Assembly (NCBI RefSeq): GCF_024298825.1
Contig: NZ_CP101153.1
Location: forward strand, 2,356,001 to 2,420,000
Reading direction: 5' to 3'
DNA from: Haloglomus salinum
Lineage (GTDB): Archaea > Halobacteriota > Halobacteria > Halobacteriales > Haloarculaceae
Length of the DNA stretch: 64,000 nt
In this document: in pieces, positions 9,076-18,148 of the stretch
Layout of the letters: every line of letters begins with the position of its first letter
Numbering within the stretch: the stretch's first letter is position 1
Position numbers and translations under genes: made by a program
Notes under the pieces: model-generated
Told to the model about the DNA's origin: nothing
Databases searched by the model: none
What the model saw: the letters and a program-made list of their open reading frames with translations, nothing else

Positions 9076-9522
9076 GTGCGACCGAGACGACTCGCGGACG
9101 ACGACCGCGGCATCGAGGGGTTACCGGTCAGGCTGGTCATCGCGCTGGTGGTGGGCGTGGCCAGCCTCGGCGTGATGCTGAACATGGTCTCCGGGCTCTC
9201 CGGGCTCGGCGTGACCGAACTCGACGTCGCGCCAGAACCCGAAGTGACGGCGCCAGGCGAGACGAACGTGACCGTCCGCGTGGTGGACCCCGACGGTGGC
9301 GGGGTGGCGAACGCGACGGTCGTGGCCCGGAGCGGCTCCGCGCGCCTCGACGGGCCACGGGTCGCGAAGACCGACCGCAACGGGACCGCCAGCCTCCGGC
9401 TCGACCCGAACCTGGGGACGAACCAGGCCGAGGGGACCGTGGAGTTCGAGGTGAAACCCCCCGCCGGGAGTCCGTTCGCCGACCGCCGGGCGAACACCGT
9501 ACTGCTGGTGGTTCGGGGGTGA
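9076..9522 (+). CDS. Membrane-anchored protein with an Ig-like/carboxypeptidase-regulatory-like domain
   Basis: GTG 9076 gives a 148-residue protein: a short N terminus (ADDDRGIEGLPVRLV), one membrane segment (VIALVVGVASLGVMLNM), then an extracellular beta-sandwich-like domain (ETNVTVRVVDPDGGGVANAT, KTDRNGTASLRL) typical of carboxypeptidase-regulatory/big-Ig folds. It resembles haloarchaeal DUF7382 proteins. The N-terminal segment recalls secreted pilin-like leaders. Function is unknown. It is divergent from fluC. Confidence 0.7.
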   Translation: MRPRRLADDDRGIEGLPVRLVIALVVGVASLGVMLNMVSGLSGLGVTELDVAPEPEVTAPGETNVTVRVVDPDGGGVANATVVARSGSARLDGPRVAKTDRNGTASLRLDPNLGTNQAEGTVEFEVKPPAGSPFADRRANTVLLVVRG

Positions 9523-9546
9523 ACGCGCGGATACTCGGCCGAGCTA

Positions 9547-9683
9547 GCCACAGGACGGGACTGAAAGGGGCCGGCTGCCGCGGGAAGCACGACGACACAA
9601 GCACCGCAGTCGGCGCGCGAGTACTGCGAGCGCGCCGACGAGGAGCGCAGCGAGTCGCGCGACCGCAGCAGTCGGGGGCTTTC
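9547..9683 (-). repeat. Structured intergenic repeat, family B copy 1
   Basis: On the minus strand it starts GAAAGCCCCCGACTGC and ends CCCCTTTCAGTCCCGTCCTG. The same two end motifs bracket 29191-29360. An inner stem, CTGCTGCGG against CCGCGGCAG, differs in sequence from the other copy but still pairs. A module CTGCGGTGCTTGTGTCG is shared with the family A repeats. No coding potential is seen. Confidence 0.55.
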
Positions 9684-9776
9684 GAGAACTGGTGGGCATC
9701 GTCGCCGATATCGATGACGGTTCCGAACCATCTACGGACCCGAAGCCTTAGGCGCGGACGCCCCGACCCGACGGCC

Positions 9777-11030
9777 ATGACCGAGGACGCCGACGCCGAG
9801 ACGGCCGCCGACCTGGCCGAGCGGGTCCGCGAGGGCGACCTGCGCCTGTACGAACTGGAGGAGCACGCCGACGCCGCGACCGCCGCGGCCGCCCGCCGGG
9901 AGTTGCTCGCCGCCGAGACCGCGGCCGACCTCGGCGCCATCGGCGCGTACACGTTCGACGCGGCCGACGCCGAGGCCAACATCGAGAACATGGTCGGCGC
10001 TGCACAGGTGCCGATGGGTGTCGTCGGCCCCGTCCCTGTCGACGGCGAGGCGGCGTCGGGCGACGAGTACCTCCCGCTCGCGACGACCGAGGGCGCGCTC
10101 GTCGCCTCGGTCAACCGGGGCTGTGCGGCCATCCGGGCGGGCGGCGGCGCGACCGCGCGGGTGCTGAAGAACGCGATGACCCGCGCGCCCGTCTTCCGGG
10201 TGGCCGACGTGGGCGAGGCCGCCGAGGTGTCCTCGTGGGTCCGGGCGAACGTGCCGGCGCTGCGCGAGGCCGCGGAGTCGACGACGAGCCACGGCGAACT
10301 CCGGGACGTGACGCCCTACGTCGTCGGGGACAACGTCTTCCTCCGGTTCGCGTACGACACGAAGGACGCGATGGGGATGAACATGGCAACCATCGCGACC
10401 GAGGAGGCGTGCGACGTGGTGGAGGCCGAGACGCCGGCCTCGCTGGTGGCGCTCTCGGGCAACCTCTGCTCGGACAAGAAGCCGGCCGCCGTCAACAGCG
10501 TCGAGGGCCGGGGCCGCACCGTGGCGGCGGACGTCGTGATTCCCGCGGAGACGGTCCAGTCCGTCCTGAAGACGACCCCCGATGCCATCGCCGAGGCAAA
10601 CACGCGCAAGAACCTCGTCGGGAGCGCCAAAGCGGGGTCGCTCGGGTTCAACGCCCACGCCGCCAATACGGTGGCGGCGGCCTTCCTCGCCACCGGGCAG
10701 GACGCCGCGCAGGTCGTCGAGGGTTCCAACGCCATCACGACCGCGGACGTGCGCGAGGTGGAGACCGAGGACGGCACGCAGGAGGCCCTCTACGCCAGCG
10801 TCACGCTCGCGTCGCTGGAGGTGGGTACGGTCGGCGGGGGGACGAAGCTCCCGACGCAGGCCGAGGCCCTGGACGTGCTGGGGGTCCGGGGCGGCGGCGA
10901 CCCCGCCGGGTCCAACGCCGACGCGCTCGCGGAGGTAATTGCGACGGGGGCACTCGCGGGCGAACTGTCGCTGCTGGGGGCGCTGGCCTCGTCACATCTG
11001 GCGAGCGCTCACGAGGAACTTGGGAGGTAG
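9777..11030 (+). CDS. hmgA: 3-hydroxy-3-methylglutaryl-CoA reductase (class I)
   Basis: This 417-residue enzyme catalyses NADPH-dependent reduction of HMG-CoA to mevalonate, the committed step to archaeal isoprenoid lipids. Motifs are ENMVGAAQVPMGVVGP (substrate binding), TTEGALVASVNRG with the catalytic Glu, DTKDAMGMNMA (NADPH), KKPAAVNSVEGRGR with the catalytic Lys, GTVGGGTKLPTQ, and a C-terminal SSHLASAH with the catalytic His. ATG 9777 is the chosen start, with a weak CCTTAG box about 28 bases upstream. It is a single-gene unit. Confidence 0.95.
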   Translation: MTEDADAETAADLAERVREGDLRLYELEEHADAATAAAARRELLAAETAADLGAIGAYTFDAADAEANIENMVGAAQVPMGVVGPVPVDGEAASGDEYLPLATTEGALVASVNRGCAAIRAGGGATARVLKNAMTRAPVFRVADVGEAAEVSSWVRANVPALREAAESTTSHGELRDVTPYVVGDNVFLRFAYDTKDAMGMNMATIATEEACDVVEAETPASLVALSGNLCSDKKPAAVNSVEGRGRTVAADVVIPAETVQSVLKTTPDAIAEANTRKNLVGSAKAGSLGFNAHAANTVAAAFLATGQDAAQVVEGSNAITTADVREVETEDGTQEALYASVTLASLEVGTVGGGTKLPTQAEALDVLGVRGGGDPAGSNADALAEVIATGALAGELSLLGALASSHLASAHEELGR

Positions 11031-11098
11031 ATTGGATATTCTGGGTATACTTTTGCAATAGTGCGCGTTTTCTTCAATTCGGAAGTAACGGAAACATC

Positions 11099-11416
11099 TT
11101 CGAAGCCCTCACGCGCTCCGGGTCCCTGACTCGCTGCGCGCCTCGCTCGCGTTGCTCACTGCGGTGCTTGCGTCGTCAGTGTACCCGGAGCGCGTTCGCC
11201 CTTCGATTCCACCAGGAGCTGTATCTCCAGCCGAGCGATGCGCGTGGTGGTTCCAGCGGAGTGCTAGTCCCCCAACACCTCCCCGCGCTCGCGCTGTGGT
11301 GTTCCGGGGACTCGGCAGCGGTGCGCCTCGTCCCCTCCACGGAAGAGCGCGAGCGCGCTTCCTGACCACGGAACCGGCTGGCCACTACCGGGTCGGGAGT
11401 ACGAGCGATTCGAAGC
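11099..11416 (+). repeat. Structured intergenic repeat, family A copy 1
   Basis: The roughly 414-base gap after hmgA carries no gene but two structured modules. First comes a hairpin with 13-bp perfect arms at 11111-11123 and 11183-11195, flanked by CGAAGCCCTC and CGCCCTTCGA. Second comes the core GTGGTTCCAGCGGAGTGCTA, a variable stem GCGCTCGCGCT (11285-11295) pairing with AGCGCGAGCGC (11346-11356), then GCTTCCTGACCACGGAACCGG. The same layout occurs at 29.4 and 36.1 kb with different but still complementary stems. Confidence 0.7.
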
Positions 11417-11444
11417 TGGTCCGAGTCCCCGGGTACCCCTGTGT

Positions 11445-11909
11445 TCACCGGTACCGCCGTGATTCCACTGCGAGTGCGACCATCCCGACCACCAGCACGA
11501 CGATGGAGACCAGTAGTACCGTCCCGTTCCCGGCCGCGGTGCCGAGGACGATGCCGGACCAGCCGACCGCGCCGACGCCGTGCGCGCCGCCCACCAGCCG
11601 CTTCCCACGTCGGAGGTAGACCGCGGCGCCGAGCCAGAGTCCCACGGCGAGCGCGAGCGCCGAGAGCGCGACCGGGCGCACGCGGAGCGCCCCTATTTCG
11701 ACGAACGGCACCACGGGCTGGACCAGGAACAGCAGGCCCGCGAGCCCGACGAATGCCCCCGTCACGAGCGGGCCGGGGTCGAAATCCGAGAGCGTGACGC
11801 CGTCGAGTCCGTCGGGGGCGAGTCCGTCACCGAGACCCCTCTCGGGCCCGAGGTCGTCGTACTCCGTGCCGTCGTCTGCTGTCCCTTCGTGGGCGTCGTC
11901 AGGGCTCAC
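11445..11909 (-). CDS. Conserved membrane protein with acidic N terminus
   Basis: This 154-residue protein has an acidic, probably cytoplasmic, N-terminal 45 residues followed by about four hydrophobic segments (GAFVGLAGLLFLVQPVV, LSALALAVGLWLGAAVYL, GWSGIVLGTAAG, VLLVSIVVLVVGMVALAV). It starts at a GTG that overlaps the stop of the DUF5817 gene (GTGA), so the two are translationally linked. Family and function are not recognised. Confidence 0.75.
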   Translation of the reverse strand: MSPDDAHEGTADDGTEYDDLGPERGLGDGLAPDGLDGVTLSDFDPGPLVTGAFVGLAGLLFLVQPVVPFVEIGALRVRPVALSALALAVGLWLGAAVYLRRGKRLVGGAHGVGAVGWSGIVLGTAAGNGTVLLVSIVVLVVGMVALAVESRRYR

Positions 11910-12433
11910 AGCAGGCGATACCCCCCGTCGGCCGTCCGCGTCACCTCGCCGGCCCGCTCCAGTTTCGAGAGGAACCGGGCGACGTAGTCACCGGGGACGC
12001 CGTGGTCGGCGGCGAACTCGCGGACCGCGCCCTCGCTCGGCGTGTCGAGTTCGCGGAGCGCCGTCCGCACGGCCGCCTCGCGCGAGAGATTCCGCTCCCG
12101 GCCGGACTCGGCGCGCTCGCCGGCCGCCTGTACCTCGTCGGCGTCGAGTCCGGCGGCGGCGAGGAACTCGTCGTCGCTCATCCCCGACTCCATCGCTGTC
12201 TCGCCGAGGCGCTCGAACGCATCCAACTCGGCGGCCGCCTCCGCGAACCCGCCACGCTCCGCCAGCAGCCGCGACCGCGCGTCCTTGGCGGCCTCGGCCG
12301 TCTCGCAGGTGACGAACTTCTTGAGCTTCTTGTGCTGGTGGCGTTTCTGACAGCGCGGACAGGAGGTGGTGTCGGGCCGACCCTCGACGACCCACAGCGC
12401 CTCGCAGTTCGAACACCCGACGACCGCGTACAT
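11906..12433 (-). CDS. DUF5817-type zinc-ribbon/winged-helix protein
   Basis: This 175-residue protein begins MYAVVGCSNCEALWVVEG and continues SCPRCQKRHQHKKLKKF, giving a CxxC...CxxC zinc ribbon in the first 35 residues. A helical middle follows, then a winged-helix-like C terminus (AVREFAADHGVPGDYVARFL, GEVTRTADGGYRLL). The composition suggests a nucleic-acid-binding factor. The family is conserved in haloarchaea and uncharacterised. It is followed without gap by a membrane protein gene. The start is ATG 12433. Confidence 0.8.
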   Translation of the reverse strand: MYAVVGCSNCEALWVVEGRPDTTSCPRCQKRHQHKKLKKFVTCETAEAAKDARSRLLAERGGFAEAAAELDAFERLGETAMESGMSDDEFLAAAGLDADEVQAAGERAESGRERNLSREAAVRTALRELDTPSEGAVREFAADHGVPGDYVARFLSKLERAGEVTRTADGGYRLL

Positions 12434-12552
12434 GGTCGGGAGTTGGGCCCGGCCGGTCTTGAATCCGCGGACCCGGGGGGCGGCAGACGGTGGCGCTTCG
12501 GACACCGGCAGGCGGCGGCTCCCGGGGCTGGCGGCGTTCCGGCAGCGGCGGC

Positions 12553-14355
12553 TCAGTCGGTGCGCACGACGCCGGTGACCTCGAAGCGGGCGCCGCCCCA
12601 CTCGCTCTCGACGACCCGGATGTCCCAGCCGTGTGCGGTGACGATCTCCCGGACGATGGCGAGGCCGAAGCCGGTCCCGCCGTCGGCGGTCGTGTGGCCC
12701 GTCTCGAACACGCGGTCGCGGCGCCCCTCGGGGATACCGGTGCCGTCGTCGGCCACGTAGAACCCCTCGCCGTTCTCGAGTGGGCCGACGCGCACCGTCA
12801 GTGCCGCTTTCCTCCCGCTCGCCACGGCGTCGTCGGGGGCGCCGTGCTCCACGGCGTTGCGGAAGAGGTTCTCCAGTACCTGACGGAGCCGCTCGGGGTC
12901 GGCCTCGAACCGGAGGTCGCCACCGACTTCGAGGTCGCATCCCTCGCCGCCGGCATCGACCCGCGCCCAGCACTCCGAGGCGAGCGCTTCCAGCGAGACG
13001 GGTTGCGTCTCGCCGATGTCCCGGCCCTCGCGGGCCAGCGTCAGGAGGTCCTCGATCATCGCCTCCATCCGGGCCTGCTCGTCGGCGACCGCCGCGAGAT
13101 GTCGGTTCTCGCCGTCGAGTTGCTCGCGGGCGACCTGGAGCTGCGCGTTCGCGGCGTTCAGCGGGTTCCGGAGGTCGTGCGAGACGGCGCTCCCGAACCG
13201 CTCCAGGCGCTCGTTCTGCCGCTCGAGCGCCCGTCGCTGCTGCTCGGCCTCGGTCACGTCGACGAGCACGAGGCGCCGGCCGTAGCGGGTCCCTCCGAGT
13301 TCGACCGGCGTGGCCGAGGGCTGGTAGTACCGGGTCCCCTCGTCGGTCGATACCGGGAGGACGGACGGCTCCGCTGCCGGGTCGTCGTCGCTGTCTGCAT
13401 CGGAGTGGCCGGTATCGTCGGCATCCGAGCGGCCGCTCGGACTGCCACTGCCGCTCCCGTCGCCACCGCCACTGCCATCGCCGCCGATGGGCTCGGCCTC
13501 GAGGTACTCGGCGAGCTGCGGGACGGAACTGGCCAGCGGCTGGCCGGCGCTCCCCGTCAGCGACGGGAACACCGCCGCGGCCGGCTCGTTGTGGTCCCGG
13601 ACACGGTTCGCGTCGTCGAGGACGATGACCGGGTCGTCGACGTCGCTCGTGAGGCGGACGGCCGCGAACCGCTCGGTGTACAGCACCAGCGTACCGACCG
13701 CGAAGACGGCGACGCCGAGCGGCTCGTGGGTGATCTCGACGAGGAACGGCGTGGCGTAGCCGAGCAGATCCAGCCCGATGGGCAGGCCGACGAGGAACAG
13801 GAGAACCGTCAGCGGCGTGGTGTCGGCGTCCGCCCGGCGGAAGCGGTCGAGCAACGCGAACCCGCCGAACGCCGTCAGTGCGTAGGCGAGCCCCGCGACT
13901 ATCCAGTGCAGCGCCTCCGGCTCGACCGCCAGGTGTGGGAACGGCGTCGCGGCCGGCGTCGGCGTGACGTACAGCCCGTGGAGGGGATTGGTCAGCTTCA
14001 CCACCGTGATGAGGACGAACGCGCCGACCGCGACCAGCCGGTAGGTGCGGTCGCGGTGGAGGGTCCGGCCGGTGTACGCCGAGCAGAAGTAGAGCCACGG
14101 GCCCACCGTCGCCAGCCCCACGACCAGCCCGACGAGGTAGAAGGCCATCTTCAGCCCGTCGTCGGGGGCGAGGAGGAATCCGACGTGGCTGGCGGCCCAG
14201 CCACCGCTGAGGAACAGCAACCAGACCAGCCCTCGGCGCGTCTCCGGGTCCGTGATGCGCCGTGCGCGGACGACGCTGGCGAAACAGACCAGCGCGGCGG
14301 CGCCGAAGGCGGCCACGTACGCGAACAGCAGTGGGTCGATACCCCGGTCTAGCAC
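12553..14355 (-). CDS. Membrane sensor histidine kinase (7TM-PAS-HisKA-HATPase)
   Basis: This 600-residue kinase has an N-terminal seven-helix membrane region (about residues 5-225), as in histidine kinases with the 7TM N-terminal module. A PAS-like region (VDDPVIVLDDANRVRDHN) follows, interrupted by a Gly/Ser/Asp-rich low-complexity insert. Next come the H-box SAVSHDLRNPLN (phospho-acceptor His) and the ATPase N, G1 and G2 boxes LENLFRNAVEHG, VADDGTGIP and GTGFGLAIV. No response regulator is adjacent. The ligand is unknown. Confidence 0.92.
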   Translation of the reverse strand: MLDRGIDPLLFAYVAAFGAAALVCFASVVRARRITDPETRRGLVWLLFLSGGWAASHVGFLLAPDDGLKMAFYLVGLVVGLATVGPWLYFCSAYTGRTLHRDRTYRLVAVGAFVLITVVKLTNPLHGLYVTPTPAATPFPHLAVEPEALHWIVAGLAYALTAFGGFALLDRFRRADADTTPLTVLLFLVGLPIGLDLLGYATPFLVEITHEPLGVAVFAVGTLVLYTERFAAVRLTSDVDDPVIVLDDANRVRDHNEPAAAVFPSLTGSAGQPLASSVPQLAEYLEAEPIGGDGSGGGDGSGSGSPSGRSDADDTGHSDADSDDDPAAEPSVLPVSTDEGTRYYQPSATPVELGGTRYGRRLVLVDVTEAEQQRRALERQNERLERFGSAVSHDLRNPLNAANAQLQVAREQLDGENRHLAAVADEQARMEAMIEDLLTLAREGRDIGETQPVSLEALASECWARVDAGGEGCDLEVGGDLRFEADPERLRQVLENLFRNAVEHGAPDDAVASGRKAALTVRVGPLENGEGFYVADDGTGIPEGRRDRVFETGHTTADGGTGFGLAIVREIVTAHGWDIRVVESEWGGARFEVTGVVRTD

Positions 14356-14401
14356 TGCGCTGTACTTCGAATCATCGCCGGATAAACATGCGTTCTAGAT
14401 A

Positions 14402-14944
14402 CTATGACTGGAGGGCACTCAGCAGCGCCACGGCGCCGCCGAGGAGCAGGACCAGTGCGAGCGACGACCCGCCGCCGACCAGCCGGAAGACGCCGTACGA
14501 GACGCCCGCCCCGAGGGCCGCGAGCAGGCCGCTCCCCGCCGCGTGCGCCCCGACCGCGCTCGAGACGCTGGCCCGGCGGCCGACCTGTTCACCCAGTCCG
14601 ACGGCGTGTTCGGCGGTATCCCAGGCCACCAGTCCGGCGCCCGCGGCGACGAGCAGCGCGACCGGTCCGGCGCCGAAGGCCCCTGCCAGCAGCGTCCCCA
14701 CCAGCAGCGTGAGTCCCCCGCCGCCGACGAGGTCCCGGCGCCCGTGATGGGTGCCGACGGCGAGCAGTCCGAGCCCCAGCGCGCCCGCGAGGGCTGCCGG
14801 ACCCCCGGTCAGCAGCACGAGCGCCGAGACGACCCCGGGGACCAGCACGATGGCCAGCGCCGCGCGTCCCGGCCGGTCATCGAACGGCTCCGCCTCGTCG
14901 ACTCCCGCCGACCCGCGTCGGGCGTCGACGCTCACGTCGACCAC
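14402..14944 (-). CDS. DUF7519-like small membrane protein
   Basis: This 180-residue protein has an acidic N-terminal 25 residues followed by six or so Ala/Gly/Leu-rich membrane segments (AIVLVPGVVSALVLLTG, ALGLGLLAVGTHHG, GGLTLLVGTLLAG and others). Its start overlaps the stop of the DUF58 gene by 13 bases. It is the last gene of the DUF4129-DUF7269-DUF58 operon, a setting where haloarchaeal DUF7519 proteins occur. Its role is presumably structural within a membrane complex (inference). Confidence 0.7.
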   Translation of the reverse strand: MVDVSVDARRGSAGVDEAEPFDDRPGRAALAIVLVPGVVSALVLLTGGPAALAGALGLGLLAVGTHHGRRDLVGGGGLTLLVGTLLAGAFGAGPVALLVAAGAGLVAWDTAEHAVGLGEQVGRRASVSSAVGAHAAGSGLLAALGAGVSYGVFRLVGGGSSLALVLLLGGAVALLSALQS

Positions 14945-16368
14945 CGCTGGTCGGCCCGCACGAGGGCGGTCGCGAGCGGTTCGTCCTCCCAGTCGACCAC
15001 GCGGACGCCGGCGCTCCGCAGGGTCGAGAGCCGGCGGTCGCGCTCAACGGCCGCAAGCGCGTGCCCGGCGGTATCACGCGCCGTCGGGTCGGGACTCACG
15101 ACGGTCACCCGGTGGCCGTGGGCGTCGAGCCGGCGCGCGAGGTCGACGGGCCGGTCGTCGGCCAGCGGACTGAACAGCAGGACCTGTGCGTCCATCGGGA
15201 GCCGGCGCTCGACCCGTCGACGGGCGATGGTGGAGAGGAACGTCCGGTCGGGCGGGGTGGGGTCGAACGCCGGGTGCGTCCCGAGCAGTTCCCGGGCGCG
15301 GGCCCGATGCTCGCCGCCCGTTCCGGGGGCGAGCCAGCACGCCGTCGGCCCCCACGCCGCGATGCCGGCCCGGTCCCCGGCGTCCAGCAGCGAGGTGAAC
15401 GCTGTCCCCGCCGCCGTCACACTCCGTTCGAGCGCCGTCGGCGCATCCGGTGCCGGCGCGCGGTAGGTCTCCTCGCGCGTATCGAGCAGGCAGACGACGG
15501 TCGCGGCCCGCTCCTCGCGGAACTGTCGGGTGGCGAACTCGCCGGTCCGTGCGACCCGGGCCCAGTCGACGCGCGAGAGCGGGTCCCCCGGACGGTAGCT
15601 CCTGACGGAGTGGAACTCCGCGCCCGCGCCGCCGAAGTCGGTCGTGACGCGACCGGAGAAGCCGGTCGTCTGCGGCCGGAGCGGGACGGCCTGCCCCTCG
15701 CCGAGGCGCGGGGCGCACGCGAGCCGGCCCGTCGTGCTCGTCGAAGCCTCGTCACCCGCGGCGGTCGTTCCTTCCTCCGTCTCCGTCGCCGTCTCTCCTC
15801 CCGTTTCTTCGCTCGGTGACTCCGGGGACGCGGCGGGCACCGCCAGCTCCCGCTCGACGGCACCGGTGAACCCCCGCAGCAGGACCGTCGCCGGGCCGAA
15901 GCGGTGGCGCCCACGACTCGCCCGGACCGCGTAGGAGAAGGTCGCGCGCTTGCCGGGGCGCAGCGCGGTGGCGTGCCGGGGTGACCCCTCGGCGACCGTC
16001 AGCCCGTCGGGAACGCCGTCGACGACCCGCACGTCGGGGAGCAACGCGTCGCCGGTGTTCGCGACGGTGACGGTCACCCGGACGGCCTCGCCGGGCTCGG
16101 CCCGTTCCCGCTCGACCTCCCGGTCGACGGCGACCGACGAGGCCGGCGGCCCGGCGGTGTGCGCGGCCGCGCCGAACAGGACGCCGGCCGCGCCGGCCAG
16201 CGCCAGCGACGGCCGCGACAGTAACACGCCCAGCGCACCCGCCAGCAGGGCGAACGCCGTCACCCCACGCCATCGCCGGGTCGTCCGGTCGATGGGGTCC
16301 CCCGGACTCGCCCGCTGGCCGGGCGCACGTGGGTCGCCGAGATGCGGGTCCGGGACCGGGCTACTCAC
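14932..16368 (-). CDS. DUF58 domain-containing membrane protein
   Basis: GTG 16366-16368 gives 478 residues. Two membrane segments near residues 35-75 are followed by a beta-rich repeat region (EAVRVTVTVANTGDALLPDV). The DUF58 signature is FHSVRSYRPGDPLSRVDW, then a von Willebrand-like tail (ATVVCLLDTREETYR, DAQVLLFSPLAD). DUF58 proteins usually work with a MoxR AAA+ ATPase. None is next to this operon. It overlaps both neighbours. The frame stays open about 100 codons upstream, but those residues overlap DUF7269 and look non-coding. Confidence 0.87.
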   Translation of the reverse strand: MSSPVPDPHLGDPRAPGQRASPGDPIDRTTRRWRGVTAFALLAGALGVLLSRPSLALAGAAGVLFGAAAHTAGPPASSVAVDREVERERAEPGEAVRVTVTVANTGDALLPDVRVVDGVPDGLTVAEGSPRHATALRPGKRATFSYAVRASRGRHRFGPATVLLRGFTGAVERELAVPAASPESPSEETGGETATETEEGTTAAGDEASTSTTGRLACAPRLGEGQAVPLRPQTTGFSGRVTTDFGGAGAEFHSVRSYRPGDPLSRVDWARVARTGEFATRQFREERAATVVCLLDTREETYRAPAPDAPTALERSVTAAGTAFTSLLDAGDRAGIAAWGPTACWLAPGTGGEHRARARELLGTHPAFDPTPPDRTFLSTIARRRVERRLPMDAQVLLFSPLADDRPVDLARRLDAHGHRVTVVSPDPTARDTAGHALAAVERDRRLSTLRSAGVRVVDWEDEPLATALVRADQRWST

Positions 16369-17038
16369 GCTCGACACCTCCGTCGGCCGCTGCGGAATCG
16401 ACGCTCTCCGGCGGGTCGGCGGCGTCACGCCCCGTATCCGCTTCGTGCGTGCCGACGCCGGGCGGTGGCACCTCGCGCTCGGCGTGGGCCGCGATGGCTG
16501 CCACGGCGCGCCGGGCCCGCCGGGTGAAGGCGAGGTCCGACCCGAAGACATCGCGCAGGCGCGCGCCGAACGACAGCTCCCGGTCGGCGGCGGGGACGAA
16601 GAAGCTCGCTGCCCGTTCGTCGGCGGTCCACGTCCCCGAGCGGAGATGCCGACGGGCACCGTCCTCGTCCAGCCCACGGGCGACCAGCACGTCGACGGCG
16701 ACGTTCTCCAGTCGCTCGCGGATGGCCGCCCGCTCCTCGTCGCGCCGCCTGACGCGCAGGTCGGGCAGGTCCGTCAGGCGGTCGTCGAAGTCGTCGCCGG
16801 GAACGGGTGCACGGAACCGCCGTTCGACCGCACCCGGCTCGGCGGCGCGCCCCCCTCCGACGAGGCGGGCACTGACCGCGATACCTCCCTGTAGCAGCGC
16901 CAGCGACGCCAGCACCGTCACGACCACACGGTCGGTCCGGAGGCCGACCAGCGACGCGAGCCCCGGCTCCACAAGCACCGCGACCCCCGCGAGGACGGCG
17001 GCAGCGCCCACGACCGACAGATAGCCGCGTACGTTCAT
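16361..17038 (-). CDS. DUF7269-like membrane protein
   Basis: This 225-residue protein has two membrane segments (YLSVVGAAAVLAGVAVLV, VVVTVLASLALLQGGIAV). A cytoplasmic helical region follows, with RRRDEERAAIRERLENVAVD, GTWTADERAASFF and FTRRARRAVAAIAAHAE. It lies between DUF4129 and DUF58 genes and overlaps both (4 and 8 bases), a conserved haloarchaeal arrangement. Function is unknown; it probably belongs to the same membrane assembly as DUF58. Confidence 0.75.
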   Translation of the reverse strand: MNVRGYLSVVGAAAVLAGVAVLVEPGLASLVGLRTDRVVVTVLASLALLQGGIAVSARLVGGGRAAEPGAVERRFRAPVPGDDFDDRLTDLPDLRVRRRDEERAAIRERLENVAVDVLVARGLDEDGARRHLRSGTWTADERAASFFVPAADRELSFGARLRDVFGSDLAFTRRARRAVAAIAAHAEREVPPPGVGTHEADTGRDAADPPESVDSAAADGGVERE

Positions 17039-18078
17039 CCTCCGTCCCTCGTGCCCGCGTCACCGGGCGTCCGGTCGCCGGCATCCGTCGGCGCGTCAGC
17101 CGCCGGGTGCTCCCCGGACGGCGCCTGCTCGTCGGTCGCAACCTGCTGGCCGGCCGCCGCCTGTTCGGCCGGCAGTCCGTCGCCGTACGTGCGCTCGATG
17201 CGGCGGAGTGCGGCCGTTGCGCGCTCGGCGCGCTCCGCGGTCGCGGGCGCGTCGCCGTAGCGGACCGCCTCGAAGAGCCGGGTCAACTCGGCCACGTCGT
17301 CCCGGTCCATCCCGGCGGCGACGGCGGCGTCGGCGAACTCCGCGGGCGTGCTCGCGTCGGGCCGCTCGATGTCGAGGTGGGCCGTCATCTCGTGCCAGGA
17401 GCGGTAGACCGCGTTCTCGAGGTCGTCGGCCGCATCGAGGCGGTCGGCGGCACGGCCGGCCGCCTCCGCGACGCTCTCCACGTCCGACTCGGACGGTGGC
17501 TCGGGCGTGTCGGGCGTCGCGAGGGTGACCCGCTGGTCGCCGCTCGTCCGGACGATGACCGCGACGGCTCCGAGGAGGACGAGCCCGAGTGCCGCCAGCA
17601 GCGCCGTCGGCGGGTCGACAGCCTGCGAGACCGTGTCGGCGGCGCTCCCGCCTCCACCGGTCGGGAGCGACGGCTCCCCCGACTGCGGGCCGGAACCGGC
17701 GCCCAGCTCCGAGGGACGCAGTAGCGACAGGAGCCCGTAGAGTACCAGTGCGACGACGACGCCGACGGTGGCGGCGGTGACCAGCTGTCCGGCGCCGTAC
17801 TCCCGGTAGAGCTCGTAGGTGCCGTATATCCCGACGAGCAGGACGACGACACTCAGGAGCGTGCGGGCCCAGTCCGGCAGGAACCCCTCGGGCGGGTCGA
17901 GTTGCTCGACACCGCCGCCGAGGCTGAACCGCGAGTCCGAGCCGACGCCGGACCCGTCCCCCTCGCCAGTACCGACACCGTCGGCCCCGGTCGCCGTGTC
18001 CAGCGTGGCGGCGATGCCCCCCAGCGCCAGCACGGCGAGGAGCGCCAGCAGCCCGCTCGCGACCTGCTCGCGGTTCAC
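17035..18078 (-). CDS. DUF4129 domain-containing membrane protein
   Basis: This 347-residue protein has an N-terminal membrane helix, a central pair of helices (TLLSVVVLLVGIYGTYELY, VGVVVALVLYGLLSLL) and a fourth near residue 180. The C-terminal DUF4129 segment includes AVYRSWHEMTAHLDI and AELTRLFEAVRYGDAP. DUF4129 often sits with transglutaminase-like, MoxR and DUF58 genes. It is first in a four-gene operon reading leftward with overlapping junctions. Confidence 0.85.
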   Translation of the reverse strand: MNREQVASGLLALLAVLALGGIAATLDTATGADGVGTGEGDGSGVGSDSRFSLGGGVEQLDPPEGFLPDWARTLLSVVVLLVGIYGTYELYREYGAGQLVTAATVGVVVALVLYGLLSLLRPSELGAGSGPQSGEPSLPTGGGGSAADTVSQAVDPPTALLAALGLVLLGAVAVIVRTSGDQRVTLATPDTPEPPSESDVESVAEAAGRAADRLDAADDLENAVYRSWHEMTAHLDIERPDASTPAEFADAAVAAGMDRDDVAELTRLFEAVRYGDAPATAERAERATAALRRIERTYGDGLPAEQAAAGQQVATDEQAPSGEHPAADAPTDAGDRTPGDAGTRDGG

Positions 18079-18148
18079 GGCTTCCGGTAGTCCACCGCGG
18101 CGTTTAGACGTTCGGGCGGCCGCGTCGGATGGGGCGCGTGGGGACGAC

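Noticed and set aside
11906-14098. 730-residue minus-strand frame across the DUF5817 and kinase genes
   Set aside because: Only its last 175 codons (DUF5817) make sense. The rest is an out-of-frame shadow of the histidine kinase.
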